Positions 23,601 to 35,870 of a stretch of 64,000 nucleotides of DNA are shown in pieces. The notes under the pieces were generated by a model. That model had not been told where the DNA came from, searched no databases, and worked only from the letters and a program-made list of their open reading frames with translations. This DNA is from Plantago ovata (lineage: Eukaryota > Streptophyta > Magnoliopsida > Lamiales > Plantaginaceae). The DNA is taken from NCBI GenBank assembly GCA_028274465.1, contig CM051458.1, positions 57,897,253-57,961,252 on the forward strand, written 5' to 3'. Position numbers and translations under genes: made by a program. Every line of letters begins with the position of its first letter. Position 1 is the stretch's first letter.

Positions 23601-24640
23601 GCTGGAATATCCGCTTTGATGAAGCTGTCAAATCGTTTGACTTCGTCAGAAGCGTAGAAGATCCCTGTGTCTATACTTGGCACAGCGACAAGGGAGTCGT
23701 TTTCATGATCATTTATGTTGATGACATTTTGATCATGGGAAACAATGTCCCTATGCTAGAAGAGACTAAAGTTTGGTTATCAAGTACCTTCTCAATGAAG
23801 GAATTGGGTGAAGCGAACTACATCCTAGGGATAAAGATCTTTAGAGATAGATCCATGAGGATGTTAGAATTGACACAGTCCACCTACATCGACAAAATAC
23901 TGAAGCGTTATAAGATGGACGACTCAAAGAGAGGCTTTCTCCCAGCTAGGCATGGGATCGACTTATCAGTTAAGGATAGTCCTAAAACTGATGAAGAAAG
24001 AAAGGCAATGAGTCGTGTGCCCTATGCTTCAGCAGTAGGGTCTATAATGTATGCAATGAATTGCACAAGGCCCGATGTGGCATATGCGCTTAGTGTCACT
24101 TGTCAACACCAACAGAATCCAGGAGTACCTCACTGGACTGCTGTAAAGAACATTCTTAAGTACCTTCGACGGACTAAGGAGATGTTCTTGGTGTTTGGTG
24201 GAGAACCAGAATTAAAGATGTCTGGTTATGTCGACGCTGGATTTGAATCAGATCCTGATGACTTTAAGTCACAGACAAGATACGTATTCAAATTGAACGG
24301 AGGAGCTATCTGTTGGAAGAGTTATAAGCAAGCTACGATTGCTGACTCATCCACAGAAGCCGAGTACATTGCTGCATCAGAAGCATCGAAAGAAGCTGTC
24401 TGGATTTCAGAGTTCTTGAAGGAATTGAGGGTTGTTCCTGCTCCTAGTCCAATAACGATTTATTGTGACAATACGGGCGCCGTCGCTCAAGTCAAGGAGC
24501 CTAGATCTACAAACAAGAACAAACACGTACTTAGAAAGTATCACGTTATAAGTGAGATTATTAATAGAGGAGAAGTTAGTATAGAACGTGTCTCTACCAC
24601 GGACAATGTGGCAGATCCTTTCACCAAGGTCTTATGCTAA
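20610..24640 (+). pseudogene. gag-pol of Copia element C
   Basis: Gag begins at the ATG at 20610 (MAIPSSELIANLELQKLTGP, typical of plant Copia gag) and has a basic tract and a CX2C-type knuckle near 21.28 kb. Protease has VLDTACDSHI near 21.41 kb. The GAG-pre-integrase zinc-binding region (WHCRLGH, CESCVKGK) is near 21.83-21.95 kb; the integrase D-D-E core (HTDVCGPF, FTDDFSRYGY, LNGVSERRNRT) runs to about 22.5 kb. An acidic linker follows, then reverse transcriptase (TAFLNGNLEEEVYM, YVDDILIMG) at about 23.2-24.0 kb and RNase H (STEAEYIAASE, YCDNTGAVAQ, DNVADPFTK) to the end. It makes the capsid-like protein and enzymes for cytoplasmic reverse transcription and nuclear integration. Nearly whole, with about one or two breaks. 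Confidence 0.92.
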
Positions 24641-24677
24641 TCTGGGTATTAAGCATAAAGGTGACTGACTCTAGTCC

Positions 24678-24688
24678 AAGTGGGAGAT
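24678..24688 (+). other. Polypurine tract of Copia element C
   Basis: AAGTGGGAGAT directly precedes the 3' LTR at 24689. The same tract adjoins the 3' LTRs of elements A and B on the minus strand. It primes plus-strand DNA synthesis in this class. Confidence 0.85.
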
Positions 24689-26787
24689 TGATAGTGTATA
24701 TGTCCTAGAGACAGTCTTTATTAAGGGCATGCAGCCCTTATAAAGGGCATATATGTACTATTACACAGGTCAACGTAATAGAATATATGTTTGTTGTTTG
24801 ACTATTGAGTATCGCTTTCATATTTATATTACACCAGGCATACAGCATGTCATATCTCTATTCCTGTCTGTATTGATATTAAACATGTCCCCTCGGATAG
24901 ATGACTGATCACACAGATAGTGGGAGCTATGTGAGTTATCATCTATCCCAAAGTCTCCCTAGTCGAGGTTCATCTCGGATGTACGGGTCTGAATGAACCA
25001 GCAGAGACTAGTATGCGTGGAGGTTATACTTGTTAGAGCAAGTGTGAGCCGATCCCACGGCCACGGAACGGATTGTTGGACAATCAAGAAACGTTCCCAT
25101 AACTACGCATAGTTGTTCGAAGGGTGATTACCGAACAATGGAAGTACCCACCGGACACTCCCATCGATGTATGCTCTATACCGAAGTGTCTACGGGAACC
25201 GGTAAGTTGTCGAAGTGATGCCAGTCGTCCTTTGGACTTACAGGACTTTATCATCATATTTGTTGCCCCATATCCTTGGTGGACCCGTCGATGTCAGCTC
25301 TAAATAAGCAGTTGAACCAAGACACGATCCAGGATTATGTCTACATACAAATGAGGATGATAAGTGATTCTGTGAAGGATTCATCTCTCATGTGTAGCAC
25401 AGGAGAGTACTGCTCATAGTCGTTCATAGTTGTGATTGGTAAAACCGTTGGCCAGCGTATAAATATTATTATAATAGTCATAATAGATATTGGATTCACC
25501 ATGCAACTCACTGAAGACGCTCGTGGATGTATTATTGGGATAGACACTTCATCGATCCTAGATGCATTCGAGTCAGTCAGATGAAGGGACGTTACCATCG
25601 CCGCGTTGAGCGCAACAGACTTCGCAACGAAAGGGTTTGCTTTGAGAAACCTCTCAAACGTCCTCATGTATTAATATTGCAAGTGGAACCGTCTAGGAAT
25701 TCCATTTTGCCTAGTCTAGGACTTACTTAATACAATGAGGCCCTATGGGTCATACTATGTGGTGATTCAGCTTATCCGAATATCCTTGAAGATGGAATCG
25801 CAATTAATTTGGAATTAATTGTGATTGATGGATTATAATTGATTTGGATTTGATTCTAATAATTTGTGGCTCAATTAATGATTTGGAATTATTAATTGAA
25901 TTGGCTGATTAATTGTAATTTATGTAAATACAATTAGAGATTATATTTTCGAAATATAATAGAGGTTTGATTTGAAAGGATATGTTAATTAAGAATTAAT
26001 ATATGCACATGGGCAAAATCTACTTGGAGTTTGAATTGCCTTAGAACTATAAGTGGGTCCCAAAATCGGGTCCCACCTATTACCCTTGGGACGCGCGCGC
26101 GCAGCTGGAGTAGGGGAAGGAGTCTGACTCCTTCCTCTATTAGAAGTCCAAGGGATAAGTTAGATTTTCCTGATTGAGTTCTAACTTGATTGTGAATGAA
26201 TCTAGACTTGAATTGGATTCCCAGTGCGATAAGGATTAGATTCTTATTCCTTTATGAAGTCTAATTGATTATTCATTAGGCTTCTATTGACTACTATATA
26301 GTAGACTATTAGAGAGCTTTTATCATGGTTGATTAAACAGACAGATTTTATATCATTCTTTCTACCAGTTTTCTTAGAGATTATAAAAGCTCTCCCCTAC
26401 CTCCACACTAGCCACGCGCGCGCCACCCCTCACCGGAGGAAAACCGCCGCCCCATCTTCTTGGCCACACAAAGAATATCCTAGCATTCTTTCCGATAAGC
26501 TGTTCATCCGTGGATACCAAGGTTGAGGTTCAAGGAGCTGGAAACTAACTTTTATTGTCTTGTAGATAATCAAAGTATTGCAGATATCTTCGACTTCGAC
26601 GAAGGAGAAGATACACCGGACTATTATGAAGACTTGGTACCTGTGCTTGCTTTTGGAGTATTGTAAGTCTTCTAATTGACGTGTTTAATATATATGCTAT
26701 ATACATAATCAATTAACCTACATGTTAAGAAAATTTTTGAAATTCCGCTGCGTACCCTAGGGGTAACTCTGACCGTATTTTCTTACA
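24689..26787 (+). repeat. 3' LTR of Copia element C
   Basis: A 2099-bp LTR, TGATAGTGTATA...TTTTCTTACA, matching 17029-19111 with scattered differences (near 3% in the part compared by eye). It is followed by the CTTCT duplication at 26788-26792. Confidence 0.93.
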
Positions 26788-26792
26788 CTTCT

Positions 26793-28434
26793 CACGCAGG
26801 GTTTTGGTTTGATCAAGTAATGGATGAGGCTAGAAAGCTATTTGATTTGAATAAAGGATCATTTAAGGTCAACCCTTCCCTTATGGGTGATGACTCAGTG
26901 CGGGTTCCCCCTTTCCCATTGGAGTACTCGAGAAACGCTGCAACTTGGTTGGAGACGAACGTCGTTCGCCGGTTTTTAGGCGCTCATCCTCTTGGTGTAG
27001 ACAATCGGCCTTTAACAGTGATTTAGGATGAGATTTCCCATGATGGGGTTCTTTCGGATGAGTACGTATTGTGTCCGGAGCCAATCTCGGTTTTCTCACC
27101 CTCGCCTGACGTCTTTCCTTCTGCTGATATTCCCATCGGGAGTTCAGGCACAGCTCCGGCCTCATCCTCTTGGTGTAGACAATCGGCCTTTAACAGTGAT
27201 TTAGGATGAGCTTTCCCATGATGGGGTTCTTTCGGATGAGTACGTATTGTGTCCGGAGCCAAACTCGGTTTTCTCGCCCTCGCCTGACGTCTTTCCTTCT
27301 GCTGATATTCCCATCGGGAGTTCAGGCACAGCTCCGGCCACTTCTCCACTTTCATTTCCCGGCCCTTCTTCTTCGTGGATTTTTGCTGCTGCCTGGGACC
27401 TGCCTGATGGTTCGAGGTCCTCTTCTTCGGGTCCCGATGGAGTGAATTTGGCTTCAGATGTTGTGATTGCAGAGGCTAATATTGGATCCTCGATTTCGGA
27501 TCATGGAGCGGCTACTTGTTCTATGGGACCTAATGCTGCCATCAGTTTGCCCTTATACACTGAGCCTTCCGCTCCCCTTACTGCTGGCCCTACGACATCC
27601 GGAGATATCACTAATGCAAAAATGGATGTCGGACCTTCTTCACCTTTTTCGGAGTTGGTAAACCCGCTTTGTGCTACACCCGTGGAATGTTCCTCTGGTG
27701 TTCCTAATTCGATGTTGAGTAGAAGTCCTCCTGCGTCGAGTCAATTGCCTTCTATCTTTCCGCCTCATATAGATTCTTTTCCTTCCAGCACGCCGGAGCC
27801 ACCTTATTCCATGCAGTCCCTCTCTTCTCTTGAGAGACTTGTGGCCGTCCAGGCTGAATTTTCCAAGGTATCCCCCTTCTCTCTTGCTCTGTTCTTTTAC
27901 TCGTCTGTGCCAATGGTTAATAGACTGTCTTTTACTTTTCCTCAACTTCTCCTTGTAGTCAAACGTAACAGAGAAATTGCCATTGAAGATGAAACTTCAG
28001 CATTTTCAAACAAAAGGAGGAAGCTCGATTTTGAATTGGGTCGTGTCAAAGTCGTCAAACGCGAACTGGAAATTTGCAAGAAGGAAGTTTCGGGCCCTCA
28101 CTGCAGCGCGGAAGAGCTGGTAGATCCAAGAAAGACGCTGGAAACTTTTAGGCAAGATCACTGCACTCGTGGTAAGGAAGTGGCGCTTGCTAAAGCTTCT
28201 CTTCTTGGCAAGGAGCAGGCTCAGTCAAATATCTCTTCAATGTTGGTCAATTTTAAGAAGGCTTTGATGGTTGGGCTTTCCTCATTACGGACAGACGTCG
28301 TCTATGACTTCCTCCATAGCTGGTCCTATAAACAATTGCGTGCGAACTTTTACTTGAATGATCGTGAGGCATGTTTTAATTGGGCGCTGGAGTTGTTGAG
28401 AGATCATGGGCTTCTTCCTGGACTTGGATATTAA
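26793..28434 (+). pseudogene. Antisense ORF of the old Tat element, right part
   Basis: Plus-strand coding blocks at about 26.81-27.02 kb and 27.25-28.43 kb: a proline/serine-rich middle, a charged helical segment (about 27.97-28.25 kb) and a C-terminal segment (MLVNFKKALMVGLSSLRTDV ... YDFLHSWSYKQLRANFYLN). In order and character this matches the coiled-coil and C-terminal blocks of the antisense ORF in the young Tat element (38.3-39.4 kb). It contains a 178-bp tandem duplication. The family is known to place such ORFs between pol and the 3' LTR, antisense to gag-pol. Function unknown. Broken in several places. Confidence 0.55.
26983..27338. repeat. 178-bp tandem duplication
   Basis: CTCATCCTCTTGGTGTAGAC begins at 26983 and again at 27161; the two 178-bp copies are nearly identical, so the duplication is recent compared with the host element. 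It lies within the antisense ORF of the old Tat element. Confidence 0.9.
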
Positions 28435-29147
28435 CGCCATGGGTATTCCGCCCTACCTTCGGGATGATGGTTCAGTTGACCCCCACGAACCTTTTGTCCC
28501 GAGCTCGCTCCTTTTACTTGATGAGTTTGGCCTTCTGGTGTCTCGTAATATTTCTCTTAACTAGGATTTCCACCGTTTACTTCCGAAGTGGTTTCCATAC
28601 TTTTTCCGTTATGCATATATGCCTCCTTTTGGTGTTCACGAGTGGTTTAATGAGGAGTGAATCTCTATCCCCGGTCCCTTAGTTCTCAACTGTGCTTCCC
28701 CGAACCTCTTTGCTGAGACACATTGGAAGAGCAACCTCCATTCTCATACTGGTTCGACTTCAGCTCAATCTTCGAGGAGTTTTGTCCCTTCTTTCCCAGA
28801 TGTGTCTTCCTCGGGTGCTGACGTGCTTCCATCCCGCGGTGTTTCTCATGCTGATCGTATCGTTTGGCCTTCCGTTGAATGATAGGCTTTGATGTAATTT
28901 CATTCTAGAAATAATTCTTTTGATGTAGCCACTAGGCAGTCCAACTTGCTTGTATATACTATAGCTTTCTTTTTTGCGATCTTTTCCTTTCCCTTGTCTC
29001 ATTTTTTGTAGTGAAGTAATATCATCCTTCGATTGTTGTTTTCGCTTTTGCTCACGCGCTTTCTTCTATGGTGAGCCTTGGCATGGACATAGACTTGAGT
29101 GATGTGGAGTAACAAGACCATGCTTCTTTTATGTTTCCAATTTCTTC
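28435..29147. other. No gene seen; interior of the old Tat element
   Basis: T-rich sequence between the end of the antisense ORF and the protease remnant. Short ORFs on both strands show no recognisable family. In the young Tat element the corresponding interval holds tandem arrays and the polymerase region; neither is recognised here. Confidence 0.6.
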
Positions 29148-30936
29148 TCATGTTCCACTGAGTGTTGGAAATTTGATCCTATTGTGTAGCGTGGACGACA
29201 CTGCTTTGAAGATTCTGAGGGTTGGTCTTCCCAGGATCGCATTGTAGTCAAAGTCGATATCCACCACCATGAACCTTATTGTTCTTGTGATCTTCTTTGG
29301 GTGCTTTCCCATGGAAACCGGTAGGTCAATGGTTCCTACTGTGTCAATCTCTTTTCCTCCGAACCCTACTAGCGAGCTAGCTTCTCGAATAATTCGTCTC
29401 ATGTTGCCTTTCATCTTCTCCAGTGCGCTCAAGAAGATCACATCGGCCGCGTTGCTTGTGTCCACTAAGACTCTTTTGACGCGTGAAACTCCTATGTCCA
29501 GCTCCAATACCAGGGGTACATCTGGCTCTTCAACTCCCGTGTAGTTGAAGCTCCTTTGGGGCACTTCACTGTCATCAAAGGTGATTGGGTTCACTCATAT
29601 GGCCTCCAGATTTTCATATTGTGCTCCGGCTACTGCAACGTGGTACATGGTGTTGGCTCTTTATGCATCACATGATCCTCCTACTAGCCCTCCTGATATC
29701 ATATATATTGTGTCTCTCCGTGAGTATTCGTTCTATTCCCTCCACCGGATCTCATTCTGGTTCTCCGGATGTCTTTCTATGGTAGGTGGAAGCCATCTTC
29801 TGTGCCTTCTTTGTGGCTGTGCAGCTTCATTTCCGCCGTTGTAGCTCCTCAAGTCTTGCTAGACCGTCCAGGGATCGACACTTGTACGAATTCATGTAGA
29901 TGACCTTTCTTCAGCAGGATCTCTATTTTTGTGCTCAATTCAATGCAATTCTCTGTGTCATGACCCCATAATTCATGGAAGTAACAATAGTAGCCAGACG
30001 CTGATCATGAATTCTGCCCCAATGCATCAGTTGGCCATTTGATCCTGAGATTTCTCCTTTCTACCTCCTTGAGGATCTCCACCTTCCAACTACACAAAGG
30101 TGTGTATTCTTGGAATCGTGTTGGGTATGGTTTGAGCGAGGTCCTTCTCATCGTGCTTCTGGGACTTCTTCCTTCATGTGGAGCTCTTCTTGCCCATTGA
30201 ATAGCTTGTTCCCTTGCTATCCTTTCTGCATGTGGGATTCTTACCGACCTCGCCGGCTCTTCTGTTCTGCGGTATCGGTTCACATTTTGCCTTCTTTTGG
30301 CTCTCTTTGTGATCCAAAAGGCTCTAAGGATGCCATCATAGTCCTCCTCAGACTCCACATCTTGTCGATGATCCCTTATCCACTGCTTCAAGCGCGCATT
30401 GATCGTATTTCTGCACAGATACCTCAGTCGGTATATTATATCGTGATCCTCCACCAGTCTAGCCACTTGGTTGAATCTTGAGCAAAAAGTCAGTGTGTCC
30501 TCCTCTTGACTTTTCAAGGGCAGCGCCCCCTGAATGGTACCACTAAATCGGTAGATGAAGCATAATCTCATCTCCAGAAGCTCATGACTTCTCTGTTGGG
30601 CAATGTATCCCACCATGCCATGGCTTCTCCCATGAGGGTGTTGCAGAATGCATGCCTCCAAGGAATGTTCTGGCTCCTAGATTTTGCAATAAACATGTCA
30701 ATATGCTCCTTTGGATCCCCTTGCCCATAATAAGGTCTAAGAACGCCTTCCACCATTGGTACTATTTGATCCTCTACATGATTCATCCTTTGTACTTGAA
30801 TCGCCTCATATGTGCTCTGAATTGTGTCTTGCAACTCAGTAATTTTGTGGCTCAAATCTTCGCACTGTCCCAAGAGCAGTTGTGGATCTTTAGTCTCCTT
30901 AGGTTGGCCTTCGCTACGGTATCCTTCTAGCTCCAT
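29148..30936 (-). pseudogene. gag and protease remnant of the old Tat element
   Basis: Read right to left: a gag segment with the retrotransposon-gag signature (FCNTLMGEAMAWWDTLP) near 30.6-30.9 kb, a basic gag C-terminal part with a WPTD-type end near 30.0-30.5 kb, and a retroviral-type aspartic protease near 29.15-29.6 kb (VLVDTSNAADVIFL, then ILGRPTLRIFKAV). The arrangement matches gag-protease of the young Tat element at 45.1-48.3 kb. Broken in several places. Confidence 0.8.
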
Positions 30937-31774
30937 GTCTCATTCTTCGTTCAAGGATTCCTCCTCGTTTATAACTTGTAGCATGTTCTCCTCCCCGTCC
31001 TGGCTTCCATTCTCTTGACCATAGAACCTCAAGTGAACTCTAAGCGTCCTACCTGTAACACTCCGAATTTTTAAGTAATATTTTAATTTGTTATTATTAG
31101 TTTTCTTCTCAAGAAAATAATTTTAAATGTTAACTTGTGTTAGAAAGTTTGGTGTAAAATTTATATATCAAACATTTTTCATTTAGACCGTCTAAAATGA
31201 ATTTTGTTAGTTAAAATAATATATATTTTACTAAGGTAGATCTATTTTATCCATTTCAAATTTTTATATCAATCCGAGTTCGGAGTATTAGCAACTTAAT
31301 TAACAATGAGATTAGTAAAATTAGCTAGTGTGTGTCTTCTCGCTAACTCGACCTTGTCCAAGAAACTTATGCGTACCTTACTACTCTTAATTTCCTTTAA
31401 CTAGATGAAATGAAAATAGTTGACGGTCAATACTAGCATGCAACTTGAGTTGAAATCAAATAATTACACCTACAACTAGAGTTTACATGTGTTGTTTTAA
31501 TATTTAATCTTTAATATTCATATTTTCCTCGCATTACACGTACCCTTGCCACTAATTCACTAATTTTGCTAACATCTTACTTCACTTGAGAGGTTTACAT
31601 TATTAGAAGCAACAAAAAATTACATAAACACAGACCATTTAGGGTACCTAATTGCAAAAACAGCTAGTTTAAAAAACTAGTTACAAATAAGGCTATTCTA
31701 ATTTTTTGAAGCCTTAATTTCGCTGATTTATTTCAATTCTACCCCTGCCTCCTTTCTTCCTCTCCAAGCCAACA

Positions 31775-31781
31775 TATAAAA
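31775..31781 (+). promoter_or_regulatory. TATA box of the long solo LTR
   Basis: TATAAAA followed after 5 bases by a CT-rich run (31790-31810), the usual plant core-promoter look, about 720 bp into the LTR. It fixes the LTR's transcriptional direction as plus. Confidence 0.5.
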
Positions 31782-32159
31782 CTGCATTTTCTCTCTTTCT
31801 CTCTCATTTGTTGCTTTCTTTCAGCTGAAAATCTAATTTCGTTCCAATTCGTATGCCTTTTTTCTTTTTTATTAGCTTGAAATCGTTAATCTACAACGTT
31901 TTCTTCGTCGTGTTGCTATGGATTTGTTGATTTTTCATTGAAATCGAACGGTTTGTGCTATGCGTGGTTGGTGAAAGGTGAGATTTTCTTTCGTGAATTG
32001 GTTGATGTTGCTGTGTCTAAGCTGAATCTGGGGTGAGATTTCCTTTCGTGAATTGGCTGGGGTTGCTGAGGATTGTGTTGTATTTGTTGTTAAACGAGCT
32101 AGATTAAGCATTAATGGTGAGGGCAGTGGTAGCAAAAGTGGTGACATTAGATCCGGTGT

Positions 32160-33010
32160 GTCTGAAACTAGGGTTTCTGTGAATGAAACTAGTTTTGGTG
32201 CTGAAACTAGCATAATTCAACTGGAACTAGCAGAAATCAACTGAAACTAGCAACACCCATCTTTTCATGCACTGAAACTAGTAGAAATCAACATAAACTA
32301 GCAGAAATCAAAGTAGCATGCACTGAAAACTAGCATTTGTATTGCTGAAACTGACATTTTTGTGGTGCTGAAACTAGCACGTATGGTGCTTAAACTAATG
32401 AAATGTTGCTGAAACTATTTAAACTAGCATTTGTGGTGCTAAAACTAGCATTTTTGTTGCTGAAACTAGCTGTTGAAACTAATGAAATTAACATTTTATG
32501 ATGATGATACTAGCATTAATAGTTAGTTTCAACTAGTTTCAGTTAGTTTATGAAACTAGCTTTTGTTTGAAACTAGTTTCTGAAACTAGCTTTTATGTGT
32601 TGAAACTAATCTGAAACTATATTTTTTCAGTTAAAATAATGATTATATTTTTGTAATTATAGTTTCCATATTTCTTTTAATTTATTTAGTTTAGTATAAA
32701 TAATTTTTCGAGTTAATTTAATCATTTTATAAAATTAACAACTAGTTTTAAAGGTCAATTTCAGGAAAAATATAAAATTAACAGTTAGTTTCAACTTTTT
32801 TCAGTCATTTTTAGCTAGTTTCAGCCATTTTTAGCTAGTTTTTCAGTGGCTGAAACTAGCTTTCGGATATCAAATTTGATATTAAATCCAGTTGAGCGAG
32901 ATTTTGAGGTCCATTTTTGTAGGAGGATTTCAAAAATCTTCATTAAATTCAGTTTAGCGAGTTTTTGAGGTCCATTTTAGTTAGTTTCAGCTAGTTTCAG
33001 TGGCTGAAAC
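32160..33010. repeat. Degenerate GAAACTAG-type repeat region
   Basis: The 9-mer TGAAACTAG and its complement CTAGTTTCA recur dozens of times at irregular spacing, about half of them followed by C (GAAACTAGC). They form a low-complexity stretch within the transcribed part of the long LTR. No protein family is visible on either strand. Confidence 0.85.
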
Positions 33011-33128
33011 TAGCTTCCGGATGTCAAATTGCTATTAAATCCAATTGAGCGAGATTTTGAGGTCCATTTGTGCTGGCGGATTTAAAAAATTCTCATTAAA
33101 TCCGCTTTAGCGAGATTTTGAGGTCCGG
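32843..33128. repeat. Two tandem copies of a ~155-bp unit
   Basis: CAGTGGCTGAAACTAGCTT begins at 32843 and again at about 32998; both copies continue through AAATCCA...TTGAGCGAGATTTTGAGGTCC. Within each, GCGAG..TTTTGAGGTCC occurs twice, so an older shorter duplication is also present. Confidence 0.75.
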
Positions 33129-33959
33129 AAAGGAGGGACAGTTTTGTCCACTCAGAGAGGGTAGCGAGCTTTTGATAACTGGTTTTTGTAACTGGCCTTA
33201 ATTGTAATTAGTTCTTGTTTTTTATTTATATACGTATTTTTCCCTAAAAGCAAACGAAATAAAAATCCCAAACGTTCATGCGAGGGAAAAGAAGGAAATA
33301 TAAACTTAAAGGGCAGAAGTAGTATCAAAGAGGTAGTATTCATCTTACTTGATTTAATTCAATCTTTTCATGCTTAAGTTGGAATATATGTTATATAATA
33401 TATGTATGTAGAACAATTTTGCTTTAAAATTCATGCTCTACATGCCTAGGTAAGTCAATTCATGCTCTTGGTTATGCTCGTACTAACCTGTGAGATGTTT
33501 AGATGATAGAAAGAAATTAGCTCTTAGTATTTCGATAACATTCATTTCAATATTTTGCCATAGTTTTATATATGAATATTTGATATGTGATTAAATTAGT
33601 ACGTACTTGATTTATCACTTTGTATTAAGATTGAGTAGCTTAGCAAGTAATTGATGAAGTATATCTTTGGATTCCATTAGAAGTACCACCTAATACCAAC
33701 TAGATAATAATACCCTGCTTCTTGATGTATCATGTACAACTAGGTACTAAATTAGGCCAACTTTAATGTCAGTAGAGTCTTAATCCAATTGAGTTTTCTT
33801 AGTTTGTATTATAGAGATTTAATTTAGCATCAGCTTAACTAGAAAATTAATCTCCTGGTTATAATAAAATGAATTTATGACTCTAGACTAGTTGGGTAGT
33901 ACGCAACACACGAAGGGAGTAGAGATCGAGTTACTAATTAAACATAATTAGTACTACAG

Positions 33960-34809
33960 TGTAGTAGTAAAATATAGAAAATCGTACGAACCACAAAACA
34001 ATCTCTAAGTTTGTTACAAAACACTCATGTACAAAGAGTTCTTACGTCACCATAGTTCCTAAACAATAGAAAACCAATAGCTTCCTCGAGTGCACTTTGG
34101 ATCTTCAGTACGCCTTGTTTTAACTTCTTCCGTACCTAAGATTGTCCAAATGCACGTGTGGAGTGGCGTAATACCGGTTTGCCTAAGTCAAACCGGAGTA
34201 AGACTTTACTTTAAGGGAGCTGAAGACTCTCCTTGTCAGAATGTAATTAATGTAAATAAAAATGAGATTGCTTCCTTTGATCTTGAAATTGGTGCCCTTT
34301 TATAGGTATTGGTCAATTCTAAGTCGGTCCAATCCTCTCGCGCCATCTGTCATCTTCTTATTCATCCACCTGGTTGTATTGGCCCATCTGGTCATATTTG
34401 TGGGCTCGGCCCAGGCCCACTCAGGTGTACTTTCCTGATTCTTATAGTCCTTCAACTCCTTGATTCGTTCCCTTGGTCCTGTTCCTTGTTATGACTTTCG
34501 ACCATACAAGTAAAGTAGAGACAGTGGTACAGAATAACACTATGTATGGACAATTTAACCTGATGTAGACTCGGTTGATGCGTTCTACACTTTTCCATGG
34601 TCCGGTACGAACCATCGATTCTTCCGCGTGATCATTCGATCTTGACCAACTTTCCTTAGCCAATTGACTCGGAACAAGTCGTGATGCGGAACACGCGATG
34701 GTGAAGCACATACATTAATTCGTACCTTTCTACTTGCTTGGTTCGCCTACCCCAACACTCTATATTCTTCAGTTCGGGTAAGAGCGTAGACATATTTTCC
34801 TTATCAACA
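33960..34809 (-). repeat. 3' LTR of the young Tat element
   Basis: 850 bp, TGTAGTAG...TATCAACA on the plus strand (TGTTGATAAGG...CTACTACA in element sense). Same length as 48374-49223 with about 12 base differences. A minus-strand purine tract (ATGGGGACATA) adjoins it at 34810. Confidence 0.95.
34297..34427 (-). promoter_or_regulatory. LTR promoter: TATA box plus site II cluster
   Basis: On the minus strand CTATAAAAGG (34297-34305) is preceded, 75-120 bp upstream, by a cluster of TGGGCC/TGGGCT motifs (34379-34427, reading GGCCCA, TGGGCT, GGCCCA, GGCCCA on the plus strand). These are the plant site II elements bound by TCP factors in housekeeping promoters. The other LTR has the same set (TATA at 48711-48719). 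Confidence 0.6.
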
Positions 34810-34963
34810 TATGTCCCCATAGTTTTGAGGTATCTTAGCAGAAGATAGTTCGAAACTATAGTGGTCCAAGTACTAACGCTTTTACACGAACTGGACATAT
34901 TCCCGATATCAACATATGTCCCCGTAGTTTTGGAATATCTCCGTAGGAGATGATTCGGAACTA
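34788..34963. repeat. Duplicated LTR-edge and polypurine module
   Basis: About 70 bp spanning the LTR tip and the sequence inside it (GACATATT...ATCAACATATGTCCCC...GAACTA) occur at 34788-34858 and again, diverged, at 34894-34963. A third relative lies at the LTR edge of the old Tat element (3147-3235). The internal copy therefore looks like a second LTR-tip and polypurine-tract set. Confidence 0.75.
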
Positions 34964-35107
34964 TTCTCAATTTCTTCCGTTGCACCCTTTGTTCATCGCC
35001 TGTTTACGGGCTTTGATTTCTTTTCCGGCTGAGAAACTTCGTAGTAACGGTTTTGAAAACTTCTGTGGTAGGAATTTTGATGGATTCCGTGGTAGGAATA
35101 CTTCTGT

Positions 35108-35338
35108 GCCATGCCCGATCATATTGTACTAGAGCTTATGTCCGTAGCTATGATGGGCCTTTTTATGGGCTTTTGTTTTCTCTTCCGCTTTTTGAAGATT
35201 TCCGTTGTAAGCAAATTTGAAGACTTCCGTGCCATGTCTCGATCATATTGTACTAGAGCTTATGTCCGTAGCTATGATGGATCTTTTATGGGCTTTTGTC
35301 TTCTTCTCCGCTTTGGTCAAGTTTCCTTGGTAAGCTCT
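35108..35338. repeat. Two tandem copies of a ~123-bp unit
   Basis: GATCATATTGTACTAGAGC followed by TTATGTCCGTAGCTATGATGG occurs at about 35117 and again at about 35240, each followed by a TTTATGGGCTTTTG block and ending GTAAGC. It lies upstream of the antisense-ORF promoter. Confidence 0.85.
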
Positions 35339-35760
35339 TTTCCGTATCATATCTTGGTCTGTCTCTCATAATAGATCCATGGTTTGAGTCATCCATTTAC
35401 CTTTTAAATGATAGTGATGCGTGTATGCAATTCCTTACCATGTCTACATGTGTATATCTTAAACGCGCGTTCTTCTTCCGTGTCTAAGTGTATGCATATA
35501 CATGTAATTTTTACCTTCAAGTTTTTTGGAGCCCTTCCCATAGATTTATGAGTTCTAACTATTCTCTTCAGTCTTTTTGTCTTATTAAACTTCCGAGTCT
35601 TCATCAATCGGGATGTGATCTTTCCCCTTCAGGTACCTTATAAGGATTGTACAGTAATTCTTCGCGTTATCGTCATCCTGTCCCTTGATCATGGATCAAT
35701 GAACGGCTCAGATTTGAAGTCAACGGGCGTGTCGATTGGGCTTCCCAATTTTTCCCTTCC

Positions 35761-35770
35761 CTATAAATAG
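35761..35770 (+). promoter_or_regulatory. TATA box for the Tat antisense ORF
   Basis: CTATAAATAG, followed by a CT-rich segment and GAGAGAGAAAG about 30-50 bases on. It lies on the strand opposite to gag-pol, about 110 bp before the first candidate ATG. This makes an independent antisense transcript plausible; the old Tat element has a TATA-like box in the same place (5033-5040). Confidence 0.6.
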
Positions 35771-35870
35771 CCCTGTCGCTCTCTCATTTACTCCATTCTA
35801 GAGAGAGAAAGTAAGAGAGACATATCGCAAATCCACACATTGTTTGCTTCGGAAGATTTCTTGGCTCGTA

